Below the pieces are notes generated by a model. The model saw only the letters and a program-made list of their open reading frames with translations. It was not told the DNA's origin and ran no database searches. DNA of 64,000 nt from Toxorhynchites rutilus septentrionalis (Eukaryota > Arthropoda > Insecta > Diptera > Culicidae). Location of the stretch: the NCBI RefSeq assembly GCF_029784135.1, contig NC_073746.1:104346661-104410660 (forward strand), given 5' to 3'. Of the stretch, positions 46,342-55,715 are shown one piece after another (position 1 is the first letter of the stretch; the number at the start of each line of letters is the position of its first letter). A program made the position numbers and the translations under genes.

Positions 46342-46865
46342 GGCTGCTTGTGTTGCTTTGTTGATTTGATGTGATGCGAAACGATGTGGTGTACGGTTTC
46401 GTTGAGAATGATCGTTACGGCAGCGGAGCGGGGATTTTTAAGCTGACTGGCTGGCTCGAGAATTACGCATGTGTGAGACTGCGACCAATGTTTCGTTCAT
46501 ATTTTTTCTTTTTCCTTTCCAATCATGCTTCATTGTATTTCGCTGCTGCTCTGGTTGCCCGTTTTGGTCGGTACGATTTGAGGAGCACAAAATGAACCAA
46601 TCAAAAATGGGCACATAGTGCATTTGGACAAGGCTTGATATTTCACAATTATTCAATTATTTATCTCAAGAAAAATGAAATGTTATTCGTTATGATAGAT
46701 GCGTAGATATATTTCCTATCAATTGATGCAAAAACCTTTGCGATCTATTGAGAAATGCTCGAGTTATAAGCGTTCCAAATCTTACATTTTTTCCTACTTA
46801 TTCAGTGCCCAGATTTTCATTTCACCCCCTATATCTTCCGGTTAGACGTAGTCCTACGTCAAAAA

Positions 46866-47339
46866 TCGGTCAACTGTTCGATATGAACAGAATATAATGA
46901 TTCAAAATAAATAAATGAGTGAAAAAAAATATTTTTTTATAAGGTTATGATTTATTTTATGTCAAATAAAATACTAAAATGAAAAAAAGTTCCAATAAAA
47001 ATTCAACGGTATATAAGAAATAATGATCACCCCTAATGCCAACGTTTGCCGATTTGGTTAACACAAAGTTGAACAATGGTGTATATCGTGCACAGAAGGA
47101 AGAAGGAATGATAGGGAAACAAAAGAAAAATAAATTTCTACTTGCCGCGGCTGTGTGGCGTGTGTGATGAATGTGTCTGATTTGGATCCTCAGCGCGCAC
47201 CACTTTAAATTTCGCTACACTCGCAAGCGCAACCGATGAAAAAGCACACTATTATTCGATGCGAAAAAAACACCTCTGTTGGATCGATTAATAACTTGTC
47301 CGATCTGCTTGCGAGTTGTCGAACCAATCCTTTTGCTTT
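46866..47339 (-). other. LINE 1 5' UTR
   Basis: Sequence between the target duplication at 47340 and element F. On the minus strand it resembles the 5' UTR of LINE 3 in style (balanced first half, then T-rich), with no open frame. Confidence 0.65.
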
Positions 47340-47340
47340 T

Positions 47341-47860
47341 AGCACTTGATTGAAACATATTTAGTCACAGTGTTACATGGATAGAAAACATTAAAATAAA
47401 CTCTTTCACATGAATGTAATTTTAAATTCCCAGAGGAACTGGCAGATTATTTTCAGTAACGATTAGATATTTCCACATTTTCCTTGATACTGGAAGCCCA
47501 CCAATGGTTAATACTAATTCGATAACCACCTGTTAATAGCACTTGATTGAAACATATTTAGTCACAGTGTTACATGGATAGAAAACATTAAAATAAACTC
47601 TTTCACATGAATGTAATTTTAAATTCCCAGAGGAACTGGCAGATTATTTTCAGTAACGATTAGATATTTCCACATTTTCCTTGATACTGGAAGCCCACCA
47701 ATGGTTAATTCTAATTCGATAACCACCTGTTAATAGCACTTGATTGAAACATATTTGGTCACAGTGTTACATGGATAGAAAACATTCAAATAAACTCTTT
47801 CACATGAATGTATTTTTAAATTCCCAGAGGAACTGGTAGATTATTTTCCGGATCTTTCTC
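47341..47860 (+). repeat. 197-bp tandem repeat
   Basis: Units begin agcacttgattgaaacatat at 47341, 47538 and 47735, exactly 197 bp apart and nearly identical. The last is cut at about 47850, where ggatctttctcgatgctgaa begins. A second block (48130-48530) repeats the order, so there is a higher-order unit of ~0.7-0.8 kb. Confidence 0.95.
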
Positions 47861-49050
47861 GATGCTGAATGGCATCCAAACGGAAAGAATTCCGTGCGTG
47901 TATATGTGTGTGTAGCGGCTGCTTCGATGGTCACCTTCTCTTCTCCTGAAGGATCGGCTTCTCTGTGCTCCCTCACAGTTTCAAACAAACTGCTTGTGTT
48001 TCAGGGCAAATCTCGTGTGATTGAATCGAGAGAAGGCGTGGTTTACGACGGCAATTTGGAAGGCAAACTAGAGGAGAATGAACTCTCTGAGCTCGGAACC
48101 TTCGGCGACTGAGCAATAATCGATTGCGGGCGCATACAATATTGGATACGGAAATATCCTACTGATGGGGAAGAATAATCTTCAGAAGCTATCCTGTTAA
48201 TTGCGATTGATTGAAAAATCACAAAACCAAATGTATTTAGTCACAGTGTTACATGGATAGAAAACATTAAAATAAACTCTTTCACATGAATGTATTTTTA
48301 CATTCCCAGAGGAACTGGCAGATTATTTTCAGTAACGATTATATATTTCCACATTTTCCTCGATACTGGAAACCCACCAGTGGTTAATGCTAACTCGATA
48401 ATCATCTGTTAATAGCACTTGATTGAAACATATTTGGTCACAGTGTTACATGGTTAGAAAACATTCAAATAAACTCTTTCACATGAATGTATTTTTAAAT
48501 TCCCAGAGGAACTGGCAGATTATTTTCCGGATCTTTCTCGATGCTGAAAGGCATCCAAAAGGAAAGAATTCCGCGCGTGTATGTGTGTGTGTGTGTGTGT
48601 AGCGGCTGCTTCGAGATCTTCCCGGGGAACCGTTTGTGGCATCACTCTCCTCCTGATGGATTCATGTCTGGCCTAAGGTGCACAAACAGGCTCTTGGTGA
48701 CACCGTTCATCCGCGCTTTCATGATAAACGAAGAGCTTCACCACAACAGCGACAACATGCTCCAATCGCTGTTCAATTAGAACTGAGTGGATTTCCGAGC
48801 GGCGCTCGCTTATATACCGATTGGTGATTTCAATAGCCTGTTTTGAAAGCAATTTTAAGACTATTGAAACAAGTTTTTGGATCAAAAAGTAACAAGTATA
48901 GAACGCGTAGACATTTTATCTTTCGAATGAAGTGTTTACCATACCATTTCGTTCAGTTCTTTAGGAGCTATTAACGCTCAAAATCTCGGTCTCCGGCGTA
49001 ACGCTTTCGTTTTCGAAACTTTGATTTTACACCCCGGTATAGAAATGAAA
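47861..49050. other. Interior of copy H, unidentified cargo
   Basis: Two copies of ctttctcgatgctgaa-ggca, then aaagaattccg.gcgtgtat and tgtagcggctgcttcga lie at 47851-47930 and 48531-48615, each followed by different, moderately GC-rich sequence. The frame at 47894-48112 (72 residues) has no recognised domain. On the minus strand tatataagcgagcgccgctc (48790-48816) could be a TATA box of captured gene DNA. Confidence 0.4.
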
Positions 49051-49066
49051 GACGTAGTCCTACGTC

Positions 49067-50605
49067 AAAATCCTACATGGAGCCGCCGAGCTGAAGCCGA
49101 GCGGAGCAAACAACTGTCATTGCGACCATTTTTTACTAGCCCTCCTTCGAACCGGGGCTCTGGTAACTCTATCCCATCCGATGCAAATTGAGCGTAGGCA
49201 GCATAAAACAGGACTTGCGCTTAGGGGGCTCACGTATTGTTTAATGTTTGGAGTCATGTATGTTAATATTTGATTACGTTGGATAGTTTCTTTTGGCAAG
49301 CGATGTTTGGATACTCATCCGGAAGCTTTCTTGACGATTTGCAATTAAAATCACAGCTGAAGAGTCGCGCGGAGCACTTCATTTTTAATTTTAGGTTATG
49401 ATTTCTATGCTCATGAGTTTCTATGCTGGCTACTAAAAGGCGGCCATCTCAGCAATCCCTTGTTCGAAACAGGCAAACGGGAGTCGAGCAGACACGAATG
49501 ACGCAACTTTACAGCGGAAAAACTCAGCACAATCATCTTTCCGACCACTTTTGAACTTCCAACTGTGGCATGCGGGGTCGGAAAACACTGACAAAATCTC
49601 TGCCTTTTGTGTTAACGCTAAATTTGTAAATTTCACACGAGAGCACTTCACACGCGATTCCAATCAAACACGATGAAAAAGACGCCATTTTGAAAGGACG
49701 AAAGAAATTACACACGCAATGCAGATTTCTGCCTTTCAAAGGAACGATTTTTCTTTCTAAACTTCACTTCTATTGAACTTGATTTTCATTTCTCTAATTG
49801 TACACATCGCACGGGAAACAGGAGGTATTACATTTGCACCAAAACCGACGACAAAAAAAACTATCGTAGACGTGAGCGTGAGCACGTAGAATTTACCCCT
49901 TCACCAATATTTAAATTTCTCTCGTGTTTTATCAGTTCTCATCATCGTTATCAGGTTAATGTGATTGCTTGGTAAGTGTTTCACAGTTGACTGTAAAATA
50001 TAATCAAGTGTAATGTAATTTTCGTTCAAAAAATTACAAAATAAAGTGTCCGAAATTTGAATTCAATCTGTCCGAAATTTGATTCAGTGTCCGAAGTTTG
50101 ATTTTTATTCGCTTCATTTGAAAAGCATTTTATTCGATGATTTTCTAATGTTTTCAATCAAATAGGTACCAAAGTAGAAAGCTTAAAAGCATATTGAACT
50201 AATTTATTAAAAATATCAACCAAATAATACCTGTGCATAGAGTTGAGATCTGTTTTCTGCATCATATGCCTTAAGCGTCCGAAATATGATTCAGAACGGT
50301 ATTCTTGTTGAAAAATATTACTCAAAAATGATATATCGATCATCAGAATCGACCCAATAGTTCCAAAGTTATGAATTCAAAAAAAGTGATTTTTCCGAAA
50401 AAAGTTGAAAAATTATTTTTCGGACAATCGATTAACTTTGGAAAATCATAACTCAAGAACAAAAAATAACGCTTCTCTGAATTTTGGATATGTTATGTAA
50501 AAAACCTTAGCTTTCGAAAAAAAGCTTAAAAAAATATAACTCATTTGGTCCCGAGACCATGACCATGAAAAACAAAGACGATCAATAATTACGAAAACAA
50601 AATTA
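49067..50605. other. No gene recognised
   Basis: About 49080-49900 is unique-looking with short frames (49433-49663 and 49533-49739 minus) and no domain. About 50040-50590 contains gtccgaaat/tttgattc repeats and aaaaagttatgaattc phrases of the dispersed AT-rich family also near 22.9 and 52.8 kb. Confidence 0.4.
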
Positions 50606-50920
50606 AGGGTATTTCAATCAGGACGCTATAAAAGTAAACCGATAGGGACAGCAAACGACGTCATATTTTTTCCCACTCTCTTGACATTTCTCTTCAGAAA
50701 GGTTGGCCATTTCATAATGGAAAGATACGATCCAACAACAAGTCTAGATTATTAAAATTTACTACCGAAATTCGGAGTCAATGGCCTCAACTTTAAGAGC
50801 GCTACATCCAATTTATGGTCGTCATAATCGTTATGCCAGATAAACAATTGAGCGTCTAGTGGAAAAAATTTAATCAACAGGCACAGTACAAAATATTCCC
50901 TTGCCAGTGAGACAAAAAAA

Positions 50921-51935
50921 TTGTAGGAGGGTTGTATCTAGGACACGACCGCGTATTTTCGACATAGAACTACGCATTTATGTAGTGCAATCCACTTGTT
51001 TACACTTCGAATATTATTTTAGAATGCATCGAAATTTTTGTAATAGATTATGTTCTTCGTTACGAATAAATTTGATGAACGTCCTTTTACGTTTGATATG
51101 ATGCCTAGGACTACCAAAATATATGAACGGAAGAATTTGCACATCTCATGTTTACGTAGTTCTCGTACCTTAAAGGTTCATTCACCTCTAGTATCTGAAA
51201 TGACGATTTTCCCAGGCTTCTCAGTTTAAAAGTACGTTTTAGGGAAACATATTCCGGTCTGCACAACGACAAGCGAGTACAAAAGTATTCAACAACAAAA
51301 AATACCCTCGGCCTGCATGTATTTGCAAAGCGGATTCCCCCAGGTACATTAATTTTTGAAATCCGTGTTAGGAAAACACAGCTCGGTGGGAACAAAAAGA
51401 CCCCGATTTGCATGCGTATTTGCAGAGTGGATTGCCACAGGTACATCGATTTTAAAGTCTGTGTTGGAGAAACCGTAAATCGGGCCAATCAAAACTTGGC
51501 AGTTAGGGCGTTTAAATAACGCTTCACATTTTACAGTTATTCAATTGTTCATCTCATGAAAAATAATATTTTATTAATTGTGATAGACGCGTATTATATA
51601 TTTCCTATCAATTGATGCAAACATCATTCCGATCTGTTAAGAAATGTTAGAGTTCTAAGGATTCGAAATACGGGTAGGGTTAGCACACAAATCGGCAGAA
51701 CAAATGTATGGGAAAAGGAAACTCTTCCAGTTTTCATGAATTTAAACCGTTTAGAGATTAGCGAATTGTAATGTATAGCATATCAAACAAATCTTAGAGA
51801 ATTTCCGATTCGATTGGTATGCAAATCATAAGAATTCGTTCATAGTAAAAATAGTTATTAACGTTAACTTTATTTCATAAAAACGTGCCTTGTTTTCTGA
51901 TTTGGCACCCTTCCTGAAAGATGTAGTTCTACGTC
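50921..51935 (+). mobile_element. Hairpin-ended modular element, copy E
   Basis: The left hairpin has arms GGTTGTATC (50930-50938) and GACACGACC (50942-50950) with loop TAG, followed by cGACATAGAACTACGC. The right end gatgtagttctacgtc is at 51920-51935. CAAAA occurs on both sides, within the A-rich site of the mariner gene, so a ~5-bp duplication is likely. It is about 1.0 kb, carries an inverted minisatellite and is closest to copy A. Confidence 0.75.
51190..51500 (-). repeat. 93-bp-class minisatellite inside copy E
   Basis: Three to four units with the same internal order as in copy A, one fewer unit. Confidence 0.85.
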
Positions 51936-52785
51936 AAAAGTGCCCGTAGTGTCGAGAATATTCCTGTCGCTGGCGCATCAATTGAGGAAGACCCAAATCG
52001 GTCTCTCACACGTCGTTCTCAAGCGTTGGACATCTCTAAGACGACGTTGTGGTGAATTTTGCGAAAAGATATTGGCCTACAACCTTACAAGATCAAACTG
52101 ACGCAAGACCTAAAGTCGACGCATGACCACCAGAAGCGTCGTATGTTCGTGAATTGAACTGAGCAACAACTTGGAAATGATCCGGATTTTCATCGAAGAA
52201 TCATCTTTAGCGATGAGGTTCATTTCTGGTTGAATGGCTTCGCCAATAAGCAAAATATGCGTTATTGGTTAGGCAGAAATCCACACGTACTCCATGAGTC
52301 ACCATTGCATCCCGAAAAAATTACGGTGGCGTCATTGGGCCGTACTTCTTCCGTGATGATCAAGACCGGCACGTTACTGTGGATTGGAATCCCTACCGCT
52401 CAATGATAACCGAATATTTTTGGAAATAATTGGATGATATGACCGCCTCGGTCGTGCGATTTGATGCCGTTGGACTATTTCCTATGAGGCTACGTCAAGT
52501 CTATGGTCTATGCCAATGAGCCAGCGACGACTGATGAACTTCGAACGAATATCGAACGTGGAATTGCAGCAGTATCGGCCAATTTATGCTTGAAAACCGT
52601 CGAAAATTGGGTTCAGCGTCTGGACTTCTGCAAGCGTGCCCGTGGTGGCCATGCAAAAGAAATCGAGTTCCATACATAATGGCATCAAATGTACTTTCAC
52701 ATGAATAAACAATTACGTTGATATCCAAAACCGTTTTTGTCTTATTTAAAAAAAACTTTTGTAGCGCTTTTATTGAAAAACCCTT

Positions 52786-53082
52786 TACAATGTTTTGAAA
52801 GTATTTTTTTAAAAAAACGAATAGCTAATTGCCTTTAATTTGATGTGTTGATCATCGAAATCGGTCCGGTAGTTCAAAAGTTATGAATTTAAAAAAAAGC
52901 GATTTTCGGAAAAAAAAGTGGGAAAAAATATTTTGCGGCCCACCTCAAAATGGAAATGGGCACCAAAATTAAAAAAAAAAAATAGAAAAAATGGGGGTTT
53001 TATTTTTTGCGATGAGTAACAAAATCACCACTTTTCACAGAAATCTGAGAACCATTATATCGGTTTGGCGTGGAATGGCTGT
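52786..53082 (+). repeat. Dispersed AT-rich repeat debris
   Basis: Phrases gttcaaaagttatgaattt, gagaaccattatatcggttt and gtggaatggctgtatat belong to the family at 34.43 and 53.34-54.42 kb. Confidence 0.5.
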
Positions 53083-53335
53083 ATATCAAAATGGATTTCT
53101 GTCTGTCTGTCTGTTTGTCTGATTCTTATGGACTCGGAAACTACTGAACCTAACAACATGAAAATTGATACGTTGGGGTTTTTGGGGCCGGGGAAGATTT
53201 TCGTGATTGTTTGAGACTCCTCCCCCCTCTCTAAGGACGCAGGGGGGGGGGCGGTTGCTGCCATACAAATGAAACACAAATTTCTGCATAACTCGAGAAC
53301 TAATCAAGCAAATGGAGCAAACTTGTCATGTGAGG
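53083..53335 (+). mobile_element. Helitron-like 5' fragment
   Basis: aaaatggatttctgtctgtc, then tcttatggactcggaaacta, and one satellite unit. It has the 5' end only and is truncated at about 53335. Confidence 0.6.
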
Positions 53336-53339
53336 ATCG

Positions 53340-54415
53340 TGTATCGCAAATTATCAGACCCGTATTTTTTTTATTTTTTTGTTAGGGTAACCATTTCCAT
53401 TTTAGGGTAGTCCAAAAAAAAACCATTTTTTGCATTTTTTCCAAAAATGACTTTTTTCAAAAAAATCATAACTTTTGAACTACTAGACCGATTCAGATGA
53501 TCGACATATCAAATTAAAGCCAATCACCTGGTCTTACTAAATCTGCAGAAAATTTGAATTCAGCTCTCGTTAATATTGATTGTATTCGTTTGTCATTGTT
53601 TTCATAGTCTCGGGTCCAAAGACGCTATAGTTTTTTATATCTTTTCTGGAAAGCTGAGGATTTTTCACACAACATATCTCGAAACCAGGGAAGCGTTTTT
53701 TGTTTGTTTTTGAGCTATGATTTTTCAAAGTTAGCCGATGGTCCAAAAAATAAATTTTTCCATTTTTTCCACTACAAAAAATCATAACTTTTGATCTACT
53801 GAACCGATTCAGATAATCGACATATCAAATTAAAGCCAATGAGCTAGTCTCGTTTGAAAAAATATTACACTCTAAATAAAAATGGATTTTGTTTCCGTAA
53901 TTATTGATTATATTTGTTTTTCATAGCTTACATCGGTTCGGGACCAAGGGTGACAAATTTTTGTAATATTCTCTCCTGAAAGCAGAGTTTTCAGGATAAT
54001 ACATCCGAATACCAGAGAGGTGTTATTTTTCGTTTTTAAGTTATGATTTTACTAAGTTTTCGTTCAATATTTCTATGCGACTATACTGGATGTATGTGAC
54101 TATAATCCAATTAATTGAAAAGTGTGTCATTCTTTCAAGAAAGGCTAGTAGGCTTTAATTTGATATGTCGACCGTCTAAATCGGTTCAGTTGTTCACAAG
54201 TTATGAATTTTTGAAAAATGTCGTTTTTGGAAAAAAGGGGAAAATGTCGATATTTCGGATCATCCTAAGATGAAAATGTGCACCTTAACAAAAAAATAAA
54301 AAAATACGGGTCTAATAGTTTGCGATAAATAACGAAACTACCACTTTTGACGAAAATCTGAGAACTACTATATCGGTTTGACATGGAATGGCTGTATATA
54401 TAGATATATAGATTA
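53340..54415 (+). repeat. Dispersed repeat with three internal sub-repeats
   Basis: The phrase aacttttgaactactagacc or aacttttgatctactgaacc, followed by gattcagatgatcgacatat, occurs at about 53470 and 53785, and a related phrase in inverse wording at about 54170. The right edge is gtttgacatggaatggctgt, then a TA-rich run. No coding. Confidence 0.55.
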
Positions 54416-54766
54416 TTTTTTTTAAATAGAACATTGAATGAAAGTTGACTGTTCCGTTTCAAATGAGTGTTCTATGTGATGGGAACATATCTTTTTTCAA
54501 GTGTTTTATAAAATCGTGAACTAAAATGTTGTTTCAAATGATTTAAAATTTATCTATTTCCCTTAATTATTTATAAAAATGTTCTGTTCGTTTGTGTACG
54601 CGTCAAAAGCCCAAAAAGTTCGGAGCCGATTGAGCTCAAGATATACGATGTACAAAAAATCCTACATTTCTAGGATTGTAGTGACGACATGAAAAATTGA
54701 AAAATTCAACTTAACCATGCAACAACAATGTGCCACAGCGAAGCGTGGCAGGGTACAACAGCTAGT
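54416..54766 (+). mobile_element. Helitron 3' terminus
   Basis: Ends with a hairpin TGCCAC..GTGGCA (54731-54750), 11 bp, then CTAG (54762-54765) followed by T. That is the canonical Helitron 3' end. The 5' end was not located; it may be at the TA-rich junction near 54400. Confidence 0.65.
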
Positions 54767-55425
54767 GGACTATAATTACTCCCATAGATTTTGAAAATTG
54801 CAAATATTTGTATTTTTGGGCACTTTCTACGTCAGCATAAATTATAAATCACCCCTGTGCCATGGAAAGAGACGAAAAACTTCCTCAATCAATTTCCAGC
54901 ACGCGAATTGGAAACGGAGCGAAAAATCGTGATGATCCGGTGAAGCCGTTTTGTCCCTTTATGAGGTAATTCGCCCACTGCACGCCGCTATTCATCCAAG
55001 GAGAGTAGAGTGTGATGTGCTATTGATTGAAGCTTCCGGCCGGGAGTAGGCGAGACAATCCGAGGATAAAGCCATCGATACATCGAATGGAGCTCCGATA
55101 GCCCCGTGGGAAAGCTGTCGAGAAGGAAGACAGCGAAAATCCCTCACTTTCGTTAACGTATTTTGGCACTGTCCTCTCCGGAAATGAATAACGAGCATGA
55201 GATTGATCTGATTTGTTCGGATAGGGATCATACCATCCTGTGAGACGCCGGAATGAAGCCAACGCTGATCTTTGGATGAGTATTATTATGGCTCCTTAGG
55301 ATTAAAGCAGATATGGTAGAATCTAGCAGCGGGAGTATAACTAGTTCGAGGAACCTTTATTCATTCCTGTTATATATCAATATTATTTTCGCCTGTATAA
55401 TGATACAGGTCGGTGTATAATGATA
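54767..55425. other. No gene recognised
   Basis: About 54840-55260 is less AT-rich, with frames 54992-55231 and 55020-55262 (minus) that shadow each other and have no domain. Near 55390-55430 a 20-bp phrase (gtataatgatacaggtcgg) is doubled at the edge of the next element. Confidence 0.4.
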
Positions 55426-55715
55426 CAGGTCGGACTCGATTATATATAATCGCAATTTCACTTTCAACGTTAATTTTCGACTCCAATACATAATCAAATC
55501 ACAAAAAAGCTATTTTTCTATTAATGTTTGACATTCATACATTAATGAAAAAATTGTTTTCTTGAGACTCGATTTTGTATAGGATTTTTTTTTTTGTATA
55601 TATTTATTTGCAGTGGACCTTTTAACGTTCATCATTCGGGTCCACATTTTCATTTCTGATTGTTTTCACAAAGTTAATATGACATTATAATATATAATAC
55701 ACCAATACACCAATG

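Larger units (their letters stand above)
43754..46860 (+). mobile_element. Hairpin-ended modular element, copy F (histone cargo)
   Basis: The left hairpin has arms GGTAATGTC (43762-43770) and GACATAACC (43774-43782) with loop GGG and one mismatch, followed by GACTTAGGACTAT. The right end GACGTAGTCCTACGTC is at 46845-46860. A-runs lie on both sides (43747-43753; 46861-46865). The module at about 46650-46860 (tattcaatt.tttatctca, gatgcgtagatatatttcc) is shared with copies A and E. Cargo is a tandem duplication of ~1.14 kb, each half carrying a decayed histone H2A gene on the minus strand. It lies within the 5' region of LINE 1. Confidence 0.75.
38630..47339 (-). mobile_element. I/Loner-group LINE 1 (minus), with nested element F
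   Basis: It is flanked by TAGCACTT at 38622-38629 and 47340-47347. On its own strand it ends with a poly(A) tail (T-run at 38630-38638). From its 5' end it holds a 5' UTR (47339-46866), then element F (46865-43754), then ORF1 (43744-42597), ORF2 (42604-39151) and a 3' UTR. Without F it is about 5.6 kb, the length of a complete I-group LINE. Both ORFs are broken. Confidence 0.85.
38170..49066 (+). mobile_element. Hairpin-ended modular element, copy H (split by nested insertions)
   Basis: The left hairpin has arms GGTTATATC (38180-38188) and GGTATAACC (38192-38200) with loop TAT; all nine pairs form with wobble, although the stem sequence differs from the other copies. GACGTAGGACTA follows. 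The right end GACGTAGTCCTACGTC is at 49051-49066. The element itself occupies 38170-38629 and 47340-49066 (~2.2 kb); the middle is an inserted LINE. Cargo is a 197-bp tandem repeat plus a less AT-rich block of unknown origin (about 47860-48120 and 48530-48900) that includes ttatata next to a gcgctcgc run. Confidence 0.65.
50717..52679 (+). pseudogene. Tc1/mariner transposase, broken
   Basis: The N-terminus starts MERYDPTTSLDY and continues with a helix-turn-helix region (STLRALHPIYGRHN-like, shifted and with stops). Element E interrupts it at PVRQ (~50914). The frame resumes at 51938 (VENIPVAGASIEEDPNRSL, SQALDISKTTLW). The first catalytic Asp is in RRIIFSDEVHFWLNG. After that there is a frame change and a deletion near 52440 that removes the second catalytic segment. 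The third is in PPRSCDLMPLDYF, followed by a stop in place of Trp, then an intact C-terminus (VENWVQRLDFCKRARGGH). Confidence 0.9.
50606..52785 (+). mobile_element. Tc1/mariner-superfamily element with nested copy E
   Basis: Terminal inverted repeats begin AGGGTATTTCAATCAGG (left) and, inverted, AAGGGTTTTTCAATAAAAG then GCGCTACAAAAG (right), each next to TA. Without E it is about 1.16 kb, the usual size. The transposase inside is broken. Confidence 0.8.

Noticed and set aside
47341..47860. 197-bp direct repeats as a CRISPR-like array
   Set aside because: Continuous tandem units without spacers, in eukaryotic DNA.
48610..48880. Possible H2B or other histone gene in copy H
   Set aside because: A TATA-like box and GC-rich sequence are present, but no histone peptide can be read in any frame.
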